From positions 1 to 64,000 of the forward strand of contig NZ_JAALBX010000001.1 of NCBI RefSeq assembly GCF_011077955.1: 64,000 bases of DNA, in the 5' to 3' direction. The notes beneath the pieces are model-generated. The model worked only from the letters and a program-made list of their open reading frames with translations. It searched no databases and was not told the origin of the DNA. Below are positions 1 through 9,109 of the stretch, piece by piece. The translations under genes and the position numbers were made by a program. Source of the stretch: Citrobacter freundii. Its GTDB lineage: Bacteria; Pseudomonadota; Gammaproteobacteria; Enterobacterales; Enterobacteriaceae. How positions within the stretch are numbered: position 1 is the stretch's first letter; each line of letters opens with the position of its first letter.

Positions 1-33
1 TTCAATCTGAGCCATGATCAAACTCTTCAATTT
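1..33 (-). rRNA. rrsH: 16S ribosomal RNA, 5' end only (partial)
   Basis: The reverse complement of bases 1-33 is the universal start of enterobacterial 16S rRNA, AAATTGAAGAGTTTGATCAT and onward. Only the first 33 bases are present; the gene runs leftward out of the window. The neighbouring gmhB and the metNIQ operon match the surroundings of the rrnH operon in E. coli, so this is probably rrsH; the symbol rests on synteny. Two promoters and a boxA anti-terminator lie upstream on the same strand. Confidence 0.95.
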
Positions 34-162
34 AAGTTTGATGCTCGTGAATTAAACTTCGTAATGAATTACGTGTTCACTCAGAGACTTGATAATTCTT
101 TGTGTACCCGAAGGTACTGAGATATCAATCCTGCGAGTGCCCACACAGATTGTCTGATAAAT

Positions 163-174
163 TGTTAAAGAGCA
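163..174 (-). promoter_or_regulatory. rrn leader boxA anti-termination site
   Basis: On the minus strand these bases read TGCTCTTTAACA, the enterobacterial rRNA boxA. It lies in the leader between promoter P2 and the 16S 5' end and is followed by the conserved leader segment containing ATCAGACAATCTGTGTGGG. In rRNA operons boxA binds the NusB-NusE complex and protects the long untranslated transcript from Rho-dependent termination. Confidence 0.85.
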
Positions 175-211
175 GTGCCGCTTCGCTTTTTCTCAGCGGC
201 GCGGGGTGCGT

Positions 212-239
212 ATATTACGACTTCCCGCTTCAGAGTCAA
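212..239 (-). promoter_or_regulatory. rrn promoter P2
   Basis: On the minus strand a -35 box TTGACT (234-239) and a -10 box TAATAT (212-217) are separated by 16 bp. This agrees with the P2 promoter of E. coli rRNA operons, and it lies downstream of P1 and upstream of boxA. P2 is generally the weaker, less regulated of the two rRNA promoters. Confidence 0.8.
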
Positions 240-332
240 GCGTTTATTTTTCGCTTTTCCCTGCCGGCATCCCCGGAGGGAGCCTGCTGACCGGCCGGCT
301 TATTCGCCGTTGTTCCGTGTCAGTGGTGGCGC

Positions 333-375
333 ATTATAGGGAGTAATCAGAATCTGACAACCCCTGTTTTTAAAA
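333..375 (-). promoter_or_regulatory. rrn promoter P1 with AT-rich UP element
   Basis: On the minus strand a consensus -35 TTGTCA (355-360) and a perfect -10 TATAAT (333-338) are separated by 16 bp, the sub-optimal spacing typical of rRNA P1 promoters. The start region is GC-rich, as expected for ppGpp/DksA control. Directly upstream, 366-380 is A/T-rich like an UP element. Fis sites, if present, would overlap the end of gmhB. Confidence 0.85.
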
Positions 376-404
376 ATATCTACCGACCGCTCATATTTTA
401 ATCA

Positions 405-977
405 TTACGCTGTTTTTAAGTGCGCTTTGATAGTCTCAGGCAGCTTTGCAAGGCTATCTATTACCCAATCCGCCGCTTTTTCCGCCTCTTCTGTGACGGG
501 TTTACCGGAACGCACTAATACTTTCGTGCCGACACCTGCCGCCTGCGCCGCCTGCATGTCTTCCAACTTGTCGCCAATCATATAAGAAGCAGCCATATCA
601 ATATGCAGGAAATCGCGCGCTGAAATCAGCATACCCGGCTCGGGCTTACGGCAATCGCACTGTTGACGAAACTCTTCTACTGCAGCTTCCGGGTGATGCG
701 GACAATAATAGATGCCATCCAGATCAACCCCACGGTCAGCCAGCGACCAGTCCATCCACTCTGTCAGCGTTTCAAACTGCGCTTCGCTGAATTTTCCGCG
801 GGCGATACCAGATTGGTTGGTGACGACTACCAGCGCGAAGCCCATTTCTTTTAACTCACGCATGGCATCGATGACGCCATCAATAAATTCGAACTGATCA
901 ATTTCATGGACATAGCCATGATCGACATTAATAGTGCCGTCACGGTCAAGAAAAATAGCGGGCAACGATTTAGCCAC
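405..977 (-). CDS. gmhB: D-glycero-beta-D-manno-heptose 1,7-bisphosphate 7-phosphatase
   Basis: GmhB removes the C7 phosphate from heptose bisphosphate in ADP-heptose synthesis for the LPS inner core; it is cytosolic. The 190-residue protein has the HAD motif FLDRDGT with nucleophile Asp11 and Asp13, the motif VVVTNQSG, and the zinc-binding Cys/His cluster (CPHHP and CDC). The frame stays open to an ATG at 1007, but I chose the GTG at 975-977: it starts with the family-typical AKSLPAIF and has an AGGAGT ribosome site 7 bases upstream. It points toward the rRNA operon and is divergent from metN. Confidence 0.95.
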   Translation of the reverse strand: MAKSLPAIFLDRDGTINVDHGYVHEIDQFEFIDGVIDAMRELKEMGFALVVVTNQSGIARGKFSEAQFETLTEWMDWSLADRGVDLDGIYYCPHHPEAAVEEFRQQCDCRKPEPGMLISARDFLHIDMAASYMIGDKLEDMQAAQAAGVGTKVLVRSGKPVTEEAEKAADWVIDSLAKLPETIKAHLKTA

Positions 978-1065
978 CGGTAGAACTCCTGCATTTATGT
1001 AATGCACGTATTATCGCATGTTTCACACCGGGATAAAGAACTCATCATACACAGCGGATTGATTT

Positions 1066-1089
1066 AGACGTCTGGATGCCTTAACATCC
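1066..1089. promoter_or_regulatory. MetJ operator (tandem met boxes) before metNIQ
   Basis: Tandem 8-mers resembling the met box AGACGTCT are visible: a perfect AGACGTCT at 1066-1073, then GGATGCCT and TAACATCC. The methionine repressor MetJ with S-adenosylmethionine binds two or more adjacent boxes. The position about 80 bp before metN agrees with the known MetJ control of metNIQ in E. coli. The degenerate second and third boxes are judged by eye. Confidence 0.7.
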
Positions 1090-1165
1090 ATTTCATGCAC
1101 GGTTATCCGCCGTCACTGGCAAGACAAAATGCCACGGCTCACTCTCATACGATAATAAATAGCTA

Positions 1166-2197
1166 ATGATTAAACTTTCGAATATCACCAAAGTGTTCCA
1201 GCAAGGGAGCCGCACCATTCAGGCGTTGAATAACGTCAGTCTGGAAGTTCCTGTCGGACAAATTTATGGCGTGATTGGCGCATCCGGCGCAGGAAAAAGT
1301 ACGTTGATTCGCTGCGTGAATCTGCTGGAGCGCCCAACCCAGGGCAGCGTTCTGGTAGACGGCCAGGATTTAATGGCGCTTTCAGAATCGCAACTGACCA
1401 AAGCACGTCGTCAGATTGGCATGATTTTCCAGCACTTTAACTTGCTCTCATCGCGTACTGTTTTTGGCAACGTGGCGCTGCCGCTGGAGCTTGATAACGT
1501 ACCGCGTGAAGAAATTAAGCGTCGAGTAACCGAATTGCTGGATTTGGTAGGGCTTACGGAAAAGCATGACGTTTTCCCGGCAAACCTGTCCGGCGGTCAA
1601 AAGCAACGTGTTGCGATTGCTCGCGCGCTGGCAAGCAATCCCAAAGTTCTGCTGTGTGATGAAGCCACCAGCGCGCTCGACCCAGCAACAACCCGTTCTA
1701 TCCTTGAACTGCTGAAAGATATTAACCGCCGTCTTGGTTTAACGATTCTCTTAATCACTCATGAAATGGATGTCGTGAAACGCATCTGTGATTGCGTGGC
1801 CGTGATTAGCAACGGTGAGTTGATTGAGCAGGATACGGTAAGCGAAGTGTTCTCCCATCCGAAGACACCGTTGGCTCAGCAGTTTATCCAGTCCACCCTG
1901 CATTTGGATATCCCGGAAGATTACGTCCAACGTTTACAGGCGAGCGAGACGGCGGGTTCGGTGCCGCTCCTGCGTCTGGAATTTACCGGTAAGTCAGTTG
2001 ATGCGCCGCTACTTTCCGAAACCGCGCGTCGTTACAACGTAAATAACAATATTATTAGCGCCCAGATGGATTACGCCGGCGGCGTGAAGTTCGGAATTAT
2101 GCTCGCAGAGATGCACGGTTCGTCTGACGAGACACAGTCCGCCATCGCGTATTTGCAACAACATCATGTAAAAGTAGAGGTTCTGGGTTATGTCTGA
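1166..2197 (+). CDS. metN: Methionine ABC importer, ATP-binding protein MetN
   Basis: MetN is the cytoplasmic ATPase of the D-/L-methionine importer and works as a dimer with MetI and the lipoprotein MetQ. The protein has 343 residues, the E. coli length. Visible motifs are Walker [10 protein letters not shown] (about residues 38-46), signature LSGGQKQR (about 140-147), Walker [13 protein letters not shown], and the H-loop ITHEMD. The final 100 residues form the C-terminal regulatory domain that binds methionine and gives trans-inhibition in the E. coli protein. Its end overlaps the metI start by 8 bases, suggesting translational coupling. Confidence 0.97.
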   Translation: MIKLSNITKVFQQGSRTIQALNNVSLEVPVGQIYGVIGASGAGKSTLIRCVNLLERPTQGSVLVDGQDLMALSESQLTKARRQIGMIFQHFNLLSSRTVFGNVALPLELDNVPREEIKRRVTELLDLVGLTEKHDVFPANLSGGQKQRVAIARALASNPKVLLCDEATSALDPATTRSILELLKDINRRLGLTILLITHEMDVVKRICDCVAVISNGELIEQDTVSEVFSHPKTPLAQQFIQSTLHLDIPEDYVQRLQASETAGSVPLLRLEFTGKSVDAPLLSETARRYNVNNNIISAQMDYAGGVKFGIMLAEMHGSSDETQSAIAYLQQHHVKVEVLGYV

Positions 2198-2843
2198 AGC
2201 AATGATGTGGTTGCTGGCTCGCGGCGTTTGGGAAACGCTGGCAATGACGTTTGTCTCTGGTTTCTTCGGCTTTGTGCTGGGGCTGCCTGCGGGCGTGCTG
2301 TTATATGTTTCTCGTCCGGGTCAAATTAATGAGAATGCCACCCTTTATCGTGTGCTTTCTGCATTAGTGAATATTTTCCGCTCCATCCCGTTCATTATTT
2401 TACTGGTATGGATGATCCCCTTTACCCGCGCGATTGTGGGCACGTCAATTGGCCTGCAGGCCGCTATCGTCCCATTGACGGTTGGCGCCGCGCCGTTTAT
2501 CGCCCGTATGGTAGAGAACGCGCTGCTGGAAATCCCGTCAGGCTTGATTGAAGCATCACGCGCTATGGGCGCCACGCCAATGCAGATCGTGCGCAAGGTA
2601 TTATTGCCGGAAGCGTTACCGGGCCTCGTTAACGCCGCCACGATTACATTAATTACGCTGGTCGGGTATTCCGCCATGGGCGGCGCAGTGGGCGCAGGCG
2701 GTTTAGGGCAGATAGGCTATCAGTACGGGTATATTGGTTATAACGCCACCGTGATGAATACAGTATTAGTATTACTGGTGGTTCTGGTGTATCTCATTCA
2801 AATCTCCGGCGATCGTATCGTCAGGGCTGTGACGCATAAATAA
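2190..2843 (+). CDS. metI: Methionine ABC importer, permease MetI
   Basis: MetI is the inner-membrane channel subunit of the methionine importer. The 217-residue protein has about five hydrophobic segments and the permease EAA loop ([20 protein letters not shown], about residues 120-140) that docks onto MetN. It overlaps metN by 8 bases and lies 31 bases before metQ, so the three form one operon downstream of the MetJ boxes. Length and sequence agree with the E. coli protein almost throughout. Confidence 0.97.
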   Translation: MSEAMMWLLARGVWETLAMTFVSGFFGFVLGLPAGVLLYVSRPGQINENATLYRVLSALVNIFRSIPFIILLVWMIPFTRAIVGTSIGLQAAIVPLTVGAAPFIARMVENALLEIPSGLIEASRAMGATPMQIVRKVLLPEALPGLVNAATITLITLVGYSAMGGAVGAGGLGQIGYQYGYIGYNATVMNTVLVLLVVLVYLIQISGDRIVRAVTHK

Positions 2844-2874
2844 CAAACACAACATCTAAAAGTAAGGAATCGCT

Positions 2875-3690
2875 ATGTATTTTAAATTAAAAACTTTCGC
2901 GGCAGTTGGTGCGTTGATTGGCTCTCTGGCGCTGGTTGGCTGTGGTCAGGAAGAAAAAGATCCGAACCACATTAAAGTAGGCGTGATTGTCGGTGCGGAA
3001 CAGCAGGTTGCTGAAGTCGCTCAGAAAGTCGCCAAAGAGAAATATGGCCTGGACGTTGAACTGGTTACCTTTAACGATTACGTGCTGCCGAACGAAGCGC
3101 TGAACAAAGGCGATATCGATGCGAACGCCTTCCAGCATAAACCGTATCTTGATCAGCAGATTAAAGATCGTGGCTATAAACTGGTTTCCGTAGGCAACAC
3201 CTTTGTTTACCCGATCGCGGGTTACTCCAAAAAAATCAAATCGGTAGATGAATTACAAGAAGGCGCGCAGATTGCCGTTCCTAACGATCCTACCAACCTT
3301 GGCCGTTCTCTGCTTCTGCTGCAAAAAGTGGGTCTGATTAAACTGAAAGATGGCGTTGGTCTGCTGCCAACGGTTCTTGATGTCACCGAAAACCCGAAAA
3401 ACCTGAAAATTGTTGAGCTGGAAGCCCCGCAGCTGCCGCGCTCTTTGGATGATGCGCAGATTGCCCTGGCCGTTATCAACACCACTTACGCCAGCCAGAT
3501 TAATTTGACCCCTGCGAAAGACGGTATCTTTGTCGAAGATAAAGACTCCCCGTACGTCAACCTGATCGTGACTCGTGAAGATAATAAAGATGCGGAAAAC
3601 GTGAAAAAATTCGTCCAGGCTTACCAGTCTGACGAAGTTAACGAAGCCGCAAACAAAACCTTTAACGGCGGTGCGGTTAAAGGCTGGTAA
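2875..3690 (+). CDS. metQ: Methionine-binding lipoprotein MetQ
   Basis: MetQ captures methionine in the periplasm and hands it to MetI. The 271-residue precursor has a lipoprotein signal ending in LALVGC, so the lipidated cysteine is residue 23. The mature part is the NlpA/MetQ family fold with the conserved segments IKVGVIVGAEQQ and ALNKGDIDANAFQHKPYL. A ribosome site AAGGAA precedes the ATG. It is the last gene of metNIQ; the downstream gap of about 300 bp holds a terminator-like hairpin at 3919-3936. Confidence 0.97.
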   Translation: MYFKLKTFAAVGALIGSLALVGCGQEEKDPNHIKVGVIVGAEQQVAEVAQKVAKEKYGLDVELVTFNDYVLPNEALNKGDIDANAFQHKPYLDQQIKDRGYKLVSVGNTFVYPIAGYSKKIKSVDELQEGAQIAVPNDPTNLGRSLLLLQKVGLIKLKDGVGLLPTVLDVTENPKNLKIVELEAPQLPRSLDDAQIALAVINTTYASQINLTPAKDGIFVEDKDSPYVNLIVTREDNKDAENVKKFVQAYQSDEVNEAANKTFNGGAVKGW

Positions 3691-3998
3691 TGGTTATATG
3701 CTTATCCGCTGAACAGTGAGAGATGCAGGCAGGCCGCAACGCAAATAATCCCTTCGCACTGAAACCTATAAGTGGCAGTGATGAGTGAGAGCAAAACGGT
3801 TTACCGGTTTGTACACCGCTTGCGGCGGCCCTTCAGGACAAAATCGAAGGGCTAAATTATGCCAAGGCCCTGCGGCTCAACGTATGGCAGGAATGATAAG
3901 CGAAATATAAATATTCAGGACGGGCGTATGCCCGTCTTGTTATTTGTGCAAGCACCTGATTCAATAACCCACGATTTGATCATAATTGAGGATAAATT
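3691..3998. other. Intergenic region metQ-rcsF, no gene seen
   Basis: I see no convincing coding region in this 308-bp gap. It holds a palindrome around AAACGGTTTACCGGTTT (about 3794-3811), an inverted repeat CCCTTC...GAAGGG near 3830-3851, and a GC-rich hairpin at 3919-3936. The rcsF promoter probably lies in the last 80 bases, but no clear -35/-10 pair stands out. Confidence 0.6.
3919..3945 (+). terminator. Hairpin downstream of metQ
   Basis: GACGGGC and GCCCGTC form a perfect 7-bp stem around a GTAT loop (3919-3936), followed by TTGTTATTTG. The T-run is broken, so this may be a weak intrinsic terminator for metNIQ or for a transcript starting inside the gap. Confidence 0.45.
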
Positions 3999-4403
3999 AT
4001 GCGTGCTTTACCGATCTGTTTGCTGGCACTCATGGCGAGCGGTTGTTCAATGATAAGCAGATCTCCTGTTGAACCTATCAAAAGCACGGCTGCTCCGGTG
4101 AAAGTCGAGCCCGCGAAACCACAAGCGCCTCGGCCAGCCCCCGTCAAAATTTATACGAACGCGGAAGATTTAGTCGGCAAACCTTTCCGCGATTTAGGCG
4201 AAGTGAGCGGCGAATCATGTCAGGCCTCTAATCAGGACTCACCGCCGAATATTCCTACGGCGCGTAAACGTATGCAGATTAACGCCTCCAAAATGAAAGC
4301 CAACGCCGTATTACTTCACAGTTGCGAAGTCACCAGCGGTACGCCAGGTTGCTACCGTCAGGCCGTTTGCGTAGGTTCAGCGTTAAAAGTTTCTGCGAAA
4401 TGA
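3999..4403 (+). CDS. rcsF: Rcs stress-sensing outer-membrane lipoprotein RcsF
   Basis: RcsF senses LPS and peptidoglycan damage at the outer membrane and relieves IgaA inhibition of the RcsC/RcsD/RcsB phosphorelay. The 134-residue protein, the same length as in E. coli, has a lipobox ending at Cys16 (LMASGC), a proline-rich linker (about residues 30-48) and four conserved cysteines in SCQAS, HSCEV, PGCYR and AVCVG that form the two known disulfides. Its TGA stop overlaps the ATG of trmO (ATGA), so the two are translationally coupled. Confidence 0.96.
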   Translation: MRALPICLLALMASGCSMISRSPVEPIKSTAAPVKVEPAKPQAPRPAPVKIYTNAEDLVGKPFRDLGEVSGESCQASNQDSPPNIPTARKRMQINASKMKANAVLLHSCEVTSGTPGCYRQAVCVGSALKVSAK

Positions 4404-5107
4404 GTCAGTTCTGCCTCGAGCAGATAGGCGTTATTCGTTCGCCCTATAAAGAAAAGTTCGCAGTCCCCCGCCAGCCAGGCCTTGTAAGCAGCGGGGGTGG
4501 CGAACTTCATCTCATCTCGCCCTATAACAATCCCGATGCGGTACGTGGCCTTGAAGGCTTCAGCCACATTTGGGTGATTTTTATTTTCCATCACACCATG
4601 GAAGGTGGCTGGCATCCAACCGTTCGCCCTCCCCGCCTTGGCGGTAATACGCGTATGGGCGTTTTTGCGACCCGGTCCACCTTTCGCCCCAATCCGGTCG
4701 GGATGTCGCTGGTCTCGCTGGACGGGATCCGCTGCCATAAAGATGAAGTGGTTTTGCAACTGGGCGGTTTGGACCTGGTTGACGGCACGCCGGTGATTGA
4801 TATCAAACCCTATCTGCCGTTTGCCGAAGCGCTGCCGGATGCCCGGGCAGGTTACGCGCAACAAGCGCCCGACGCGGCGATGCCGGTCTTTTTTACCACA
4901 GACGTGCAGCATCAATTGCGCCAGCTTAGCGCGCGCTACCCTCACCTTGAACACTTTATTCGTGACGTGTTGGCTCAGGACCCGCGCCCGGCCTATCGCA
5001 AAACAGAAGATCCGGGGAAAACCTATGCCGTCTGGCTGGAAGACTTCAATGTCCGCTGGCGCGTAACGGATACGGGATGCGAAGTGTTTGCCCTGGAAGC
5101 GCGTTAA
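4400..5107 (+). CDS. trmO: tRNA (N6-threonylcarbamoyladenosine37-N6)-methyltransferase
   Basis: TrmO (formerly YaeB/TsaA) uses S-adenosylmethionine to methylate t6A37 in tRNA-Thr, improving decoding. The 235-residue protein is all of the UPF0066/TsaA family and includes IGVIRSPY near the N-terminus, GVFATRSTFRPNPVGMS in the middle and DPRPAYRK near the C-terminus. The frame is open further upstream into rcsF, but the ATG at 4400 matches the family N-terminus (MSQFCLEQIGVIRSP) and overlaps the rcsF stop. Confidence 0.95.
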   Translation: MSQFCLEQIGVIRSPYKEKFAVPRQPGLVSSGGGELHLISPYNNPDAVRGLEGFSHIWVIFIFHHTMEGGWHPTVRPPRLGGNTRMGVFATRSTFRPNPVGMSLVSLDGIRCHKDEVVLQLGGLDLVDGTPVIDIKPYLPFAEALPDARAGYAQQAPDAAMPVFFTTDVQHQLRQLSARYPHLEHFIRDVLAQDPRPAYRKTEDPGKTYAVWLEDFNVRWRVTDTGCEVFALEAR

Positions 5108-5213
5108 TTTCACACCCTTCTCTTTTGGCAATCCGACCTCGCTGGTAAACTAATTCACTTTACTTAAGTCAGGCCTTTTGCCTGGATATGAACCATCTAA
5201 TGGAATCGTAATA

Positions 5214-6932
5214 ATGCGTACTAGCCAATATATGCTCTCCACGTTGAAGGAGACACCTGCCGACGCCGAGGTAATCAGCCATCAGCTGATGCTGCGCGCC
5301 GGGATGATCCGCAAGCTTGCCTCCGGGTTGTACACCTGGCTACCAACTGGCGTGCGCGTCCTGAAAAAAGTCGAAAACATCGTGCGTGAAGAAATGAACA
5401 ACGCCGGTGCAATCGAGGTGTTGATGCCCGTGGTACAGCCAGCCGACCTGTGGCAGGAAAGCGGTCGCTGGGAGCAATACGGCCCGGAATTATTACGCCT
5501 GGTTGACCGCGGCGAGCGTCCGTTCGTTCTCGGCCCGACCCACGAAGAAGTGATTACCGATTTGATCCGCAACGAACTGAGCTCTTATAAGCAGTTGCCG
5601 CTCAACTTCTTCCAGATCCAGACCAAATTCCGCGATGAAGTGCGCCCGCGTTTTGGCGTAATGCGCTCACGCGAATTCCTGATGAAGGACGCTTACTCCT
5701 TCCATACGTCTCAGGAATCCTTGCAGGCAACCTATGACGCTATGTACGAAGCGTATAGCAAAATCTTCACGCGCATTGGCTTAGACTTCCGCGCCGTGCA
5801 GGCGGATACGGGTTCTATCGGCGGCAGCGCCTCTCACGAATTCCAGGTACTGGCGCAGAGCGGCGAAGACGATATCATTTTCTCCGACACCTCCGACTAT
5901 GCCGCCAATATCGAGCTGGCTGAAGCTGTTGCGCCAAAAGAACCGCGTGCGGCGGCAACCCAGGAGATGCATCTGGTGGATACACCAAATGCTAAAACGA
6001 TCGCTGAGCTGGTTGAGCAACATAACCTGCCCATTGAGAAGACCGTAAAAACCCTGCTCGTGAAAGCGGTGGAAGGCAGCGCTTACCCGCTGGTCGCGCT
6101 GCTGGTGCGTGGCGACCATGAGCTGAACGAAGTCAAAGCTGAAAAACTGGCACAGGTTGCAAGCCCCTTAACATTCGCTACTGAAGCGGAAATCCGCGCC
6201 ATTGTGAATGCAGGTCCTGGCTCACTTGGCCCGGTCAATATGCCGATTCCTGTCGTCATTGACCGTTCCGTCGCCGTCATGAGCGATTTCGCGGCTGGCG
6301 CGAATATTGATGGCAAACACTACTTCGGCATCAACTGGGATCGCGATGTAGCGACCCCGGAAGTAGCGGATATCCGCAATGTCGTCGCAGGCGATCCGAG
6401 CCCGGACGGCCAGGGTACGCTGCTCATCAAACGCGGTATTGAAGTCGGTCACATCTTCCAGCTTGGCACGAAATACTCTGAGGCGCTCAAAGCGGCGGTA
6501 CAGGGCGAAGATGGTCGTAACCAGACGCTAACCATGGGCTGCTATGGTATCGGTGTAACCCGCGTAGTGGCTGCCGCAATCGAGCAGCATAACGACGAAC
6601 GCGGTATCGTCTGGCCGGATGCCATCGCACCGTTCCAGGTTGCTATCCTGCCGATGAACATGCATAAATCTTTCCGCGTTCAGGAACTGGCGGAAAAATT
6701 GTATAACGAACTGCGCGCACACGGCATCGACGTACTGATGGACGACCGTAAAGAGCGTCCGGGCGTGATGTTTGCCGACATGGAACTGATTGGCATCCCG
6801 CATACCGTGGTGATTGGCGATCGTAACCTTGATAGCGACGAGATTGAATATAAGTACCGTCGCGAAGGCGAGAAGAAAATGATGAAGACCGGCGAGATTG
6901 TGGATTACCTGTTCAGTCAGATTAAGAAGTAA
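5214..6932 (+). CDS. proS: Prolyl-tRNA synthetase
   Basis: ProS charges tRNA-Pro with proline. The 572-residue protein is the bacterial class II type: catalytic domain with motif 1 and motif 2 ([22 protein letters not shown] near residue 110; [21 protein letters not shown]), an inserted editing domain (about residues 225-405) that hydrolyses Ala-tRNA-Pro, motif 3 [13 protein letters not shown], then the anticodon-binding domain. I chose the ATG at 5214 (MRTSQYML), the family start, over an in-frame ATG 36 bases upstream. The gene ends just before a bidirectional terminator shared with nlpE. Confidence 0.97.
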   Translation: MRTSQYMLSTLKETPADAEVISHQLMLRAGMIRKLASGLYTWLPTGVRVLKKVENIVREEMNNAGAIEVLMPVVQPADLWQESGRWEQYGPELLRLVDRGERPFVLGPTHEEVITDLIRNELSSYKQLPLNFFQIQTKFRDEVRPRFGVMRSREFLMKDAYSFHTSQESLQATYDAMYEAYSKIFTRIGLDFRAVQADTGSIGGSASHEFQVLAQSGEDDIIFSDTSDYAANIELAEAVAPKEPRAAATQEMHLVDTPNAKTIAELVEQHNLPIEKTVKTLLVKAVEGSAYPLVALLVRGDHELNEVKAEKLAQVASPLTFATEAEIRAIVNAGPGSLGPVNMPIPVVIDRSVAVMSDFAAGANIDGKHYFGINWDRDVATPEVADIRNVVAGDPSPDGQGTLLIKRGIEVGHIFQLGTKYSEALKAAVQGEDGRNQTLTMGCYGIGVTRVVAAAIEQHNDERGIVWPDAIAPFQVAILPMNMHKSFRVQELAEKLYNELRAHGIDVLMDDRKERPGVMFADMELIGIPHTVVIGDRNLDSDEIEYKYRREGEKKMMKTGEIVDYLFSQIKK

Positions 6933-6935
6933 AAA

Positions 6936-6967
6936 AATAACGCCCTGCTTAAGCGGGGCGTTTTTTT
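6936..6967. terminator. Bidirectional terminator between proS and nlpE
   Basis: CGCCCTGC and GCGGGGCG (6941-6960) form an 8-bp stem with a TTAA loop, one pair being G-T. It is followed by seven T on the plus strand and preceded by a run of A, so it can end both the rightward proS transcript and the leftward nlpE transcript. Confidence 0.85.
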
Positions 6968-7000
6968 AAGTGCGGTTAATCATTGCGGCAGAAGAAGCGA

Positions 7001-7717
7001 TTAGTCGTCGCAGTTCGCACCCGCGTTGAGCGTACCACGCTTATCCACCACCAGCGTCTTCTTCATCGCTCCGCTATCCGGCGTAGCCTGTAAAATAAAG
7101 TGTGCCTCAACCTGCACTAAAACCGGTTTTTCTGCGCCTTGCTGTACGGTGGCAACCTCCCGCGCAAACTGCGCGTTATCTGCCACCGGGAAGCGTTTTC
7201 CGGTGACGCAATCCGTGAATACTGCCGCATCGCCCATGGCTAAATACTGGCCTTTCATGGCCATCGGGGTGGTAGGCAGCACAGCGTGCGTCGGTTTAAG
7301 CGTATAGTTCAGCGCCGAGTTAATCGGGTTACCCTCACGATCGAGCATTTCCAGATCTTCCCCTTTTGCGCGAAAGTAAAGTTTTTCACCTTGCGTGTCG
7401 GTGAGCACCAGTTTCTCTGCAGTTCGCGCCCACTCCCCCCATGAGGCGAACTCGCCTGGCTGCGGCGCGCCCTCATAGCGTTGATTCATGACCCATGTGC
7501 CGTCTTTTGCCAGAAACAGGGAGGTATCGATACCTCCGCAATCGGCACAGGGCAGCACGCCGCGAAAGCTTTGCTGCATCGCTCTGGCTTCAAGCGGTTG
7601 TACGGAGTGGCGTGCTTTTACGTCGCTGCGGTTATTACAACCGATTAATAAAAACAGGCCACAGGCAATAGCCGCGGACAGAAGTGGTAATTTTGCCATC
7701 GTGTCCCTGATCTTCAC
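7001..7717 (-). CDS. nlpE: Outer-membrane lipoprotein NlpE (surface/copper stress sensor, CpxA activator)
   Basis: NlpE activates the Cpx envelope stress response when cells contact surfaces or when lipoprotein export or folding fails. The 238-residue precursor has a lipobox ending at Cys27 (LLIGC) followed by NNR as in E. coli, and the redox motif CADC (residues 57-60) in the N-terminal NlpE domain. The start is a GTG at 7715-7717 with a strong GGAGGTT site; an internal ATG at codon 7 lacks one. The signal peptide and C-terminal third differ clearly from K-12, yet the core (FRGVLPCADC, EMLDREGNPI) is conserved. The yaeF gene that follows nlpE in K-12 is absent. Confidence 0.93.
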   Translation of the reverse strand: MKIRDTMAKLPLLSAAIACGLFLLIGCNNRSDVKARHSVQPLEARAMQQSFRGVLPCADCGGIDTSLFLAKDGTWVMNQRYEGAPQPGEFASWGEWARTAEKLVLTDTQGEKLYFRAKGEDLEMLDREGNPINSALNYTLKPTHAVLPTTPMAMKGQYLAMGDAAVFTDCVTGKRFPVADNAQFAREVATVQQGAEKPVLVQVEAHFILQATPDSGAMKKTLVVDKRGTLNAGANCDD

Positions 7718-7731
7718 TTTGATAACCTCCG

Positions 7732-8154
7732 TTAATCGGGCATGCGTTTTACTTTCGCGCGTAACGCTTTAGTCGTTGATTTTTGCGCCTTGGACGTTAA
7801 ACGTCGCTCTTTTGACGCACGCGTCGGTTTGGTTGCTTTTCGATGCTTTTGTTCAACGGTAAGTTCCCGAATAAGCATAATAAAGCGTGAAAGTGCCGCC
7901 TCGCGGTTCATTTCCTGGCTGCGGTACTCCTGCGCTTTAATGATAACGATGCCGTCCGCCGTAATCAGATGATGGCTTGCCGCCAGAAGCCGTGCTTTTA
8001 CCGGCTCAGGCAAGCTTGATGCCGCAATATCAAAACGCAAATGAATCGCCGTCGACGTTTTATTAACGTGCTGCCCACCCGCGCCCTGTGCGCGGATAGC
8101 GGTTAACGTGACTTCATCGTCGGGAACACAGAGGGTACGAGAGATAACAATCAT
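7732..8154 (-). CDS. arfB: Peptidyl-tRNA hydrolase ArfB (ribosome rescue)
   Basis: ArfB (YaeJ) rescues ribosomes stalled at the 3' end of broken mRNA by hydrolysing peptidyl-tRNA, as a backup to tmRNA and ArfA. The 140-residue protein carries the release-factor GGQ motif at residues 26-28 ([13 protein letters not shown]). Its C-terminal tail is highly basic ([20 protein letters not shown]), the part that enters the empty mRNA channel. It overlaps yaeQ by 4 bases and precedes nlpE by 14, forming a yaeQ-arfB-nlpE transcription unit. Confidence 0.96.
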   Translation of the reverse strand: MIVISRTLCVPDDEVTLTAIRAQGAGGQHVNKTSTAIHLRFDIAASSLPEPVKARLLAASHHLITADGIVIIKAQEYRSQEMNREAALSRFIMLIRELTVEQKHRKATKPTRASKERRLTSKAQKSTTKALRAKVKRMPD

Positions 8155-8696
8155 TCAGCCTGATGCCAGCTTTCAAGCGTAATTTCCAGGCTGTTCTCGC
8201 CTTCTGAAAGCCAGATCAACCCATCCTGCAAGGTGGCCTGCATGGACATATTGCGCGACGCAAGGCCGGTGAGCTTAGCGAGCTGCGCGTCATCAAGATA
8301 CCAGACAGTAAGATTATCCCAGGAACGCAGCTTGCTTTGGTTTTGCTGCCGCCATATTTCCGCGGCGCGACTATTGTAAGTAAACAACACAACCTGGGCT
8401 GCCTGGCTGCACGCTTTTTTAAGGCGCCGCTCGTCCGGCAGACCAAGCTCAATCCATAGATCGATGCCCATATAGTCATTGCGACGCCACAACTCAGGCT
8501 CTTCTTCGGCGCTAAGGCCACGCGTGAATTGCAACCGCTCGTCGGCGTACTTAATCCACGCCAGCAAACGCAGCATCAAACGCTCTTCGTTTTCAGACGG
8601 ATGGCGGGCCAGTGTCAGGTTTGCATCCAGAAACTGATTTCTGTCCATGTCGGCAACATTCACGGTTGCTTTATAAATCGTTGCTTTTAAAGCCAT
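8151..8696 (-). CDS. yaeQ: YaeQ family protein
   Basis: This 181-residue protein belongs to the YaeQ family, whose structure is a variant of the PD-(D/E)XK nuclease fold. No biochemical activity is firmly established. Multicopy yaeQ was once linked to suppression of an rfaH haemolysin defect in Salmonella. Visible conserved segments are [20 protein letters not shown] at the N-terminus and [24 protein letters not shown] in the middle. It is divergent from yaeP and its stop overlaps the arfB start. Confidence 0.93.
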   Translation of the reverse strand: MALKATIYKATVNVADMDRNQFLDANLTLARHPSENEERLMLRLLAWIKYADERLQFTRGLSAEEEPELWRRNDYMGIDLWIELGLPDERRLKKACSQAAQVVLFTYNSRAAEIWRQQNQSKLRSWDNLTVWYLDDAQLAKLTGLASRNMSMQATLQDGLIWLSEGENSLEITLESWHQAE

Positions 8697-8813
8697 AGGT
8701 CCCCCGAAAATAATTGGTCGCTATTGTAGCGAAAATAGCGCCGCCGCGCCCGCGCTGCTTGCCGCTTCGTACAGAATTCCCTGCTATGACTGTTAATCCC
8801 GCCAGAATGAGTG

Positions 8814-8822
8814 TGGTATAGT
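8814..8822 (+). promoter_or_regulatory. Candidate extended -10 promoter for yaeP-rof
   Basis: TGGTATAGT provides a TATAGT -10 box preceded by TGn, the extended -10 signature, about 87 bases before the yaeP start. No good -35 box is visible, which fits an extended -10 promoter. Read by eye only. Confidence 0.4.
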
Positions 8823-8908
8823 CACCTTGCTAAACAGAGTTAATATTCGTAGGCTTAGACTTGCATCCCACGATTCAGTCTGTGGTCAGGACCCTGACAG
8901 GAGGGCAT

Positions 8909-9109
8909 GTGGAAAAGTATTGTGAGTTAATACGCAAGCGTTACGCCGAGATAGCCAGCGGCGATTTGGGATACATTCCCGACGCTCTGGGTTGCGTACT
9001 AAAGGTTTTGAATGAAATGGCCTCAGATGAAGCCCTTTCTGAGTCGGTCAGGGAAAAGGCGGCGTATGCTGCCGCGAACTTACTGGTGAGCGATTATGTC
9101 AATGAATGA
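8909..9109 (+). CDS. yaeP: UPF0253 family protein YaeP
   Basis: A 66-residue small protein of unknown function, nearly identical to E. coli YaeP ([20 protein letters not shown] ... [16 protein letters not shown]). The start is a GTG at 8909 behind a GGAGGG ribosome site. The frame is open 48 bases further upstream to a TTG, but conservation begins at the GTG. It overlaps rof and is probably translated with it. High conservation in a short acidic helical protein suggests a real but undefined role. Confidence 0.92.
   Translation: MEKYCELIRKRYAEIASGDLGYIPDALGCVLKVLNEMASDEALSESVREKAAYAAANLLVSDYVNE

Noticed and set aside
102-290. Short open frame in the rRNA leader
   Set aside because: It overlaps the rrn P2 promoter and boxA on the opposite strand; no ribosome site.
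4358-5131. Minus-strand open frame of 257 codons over trmO
   Set aside because: It lies exactly opposite the well-conserved trmO gene, has no ribosome site or family motifs, and arises from the codon bias of the real gene.
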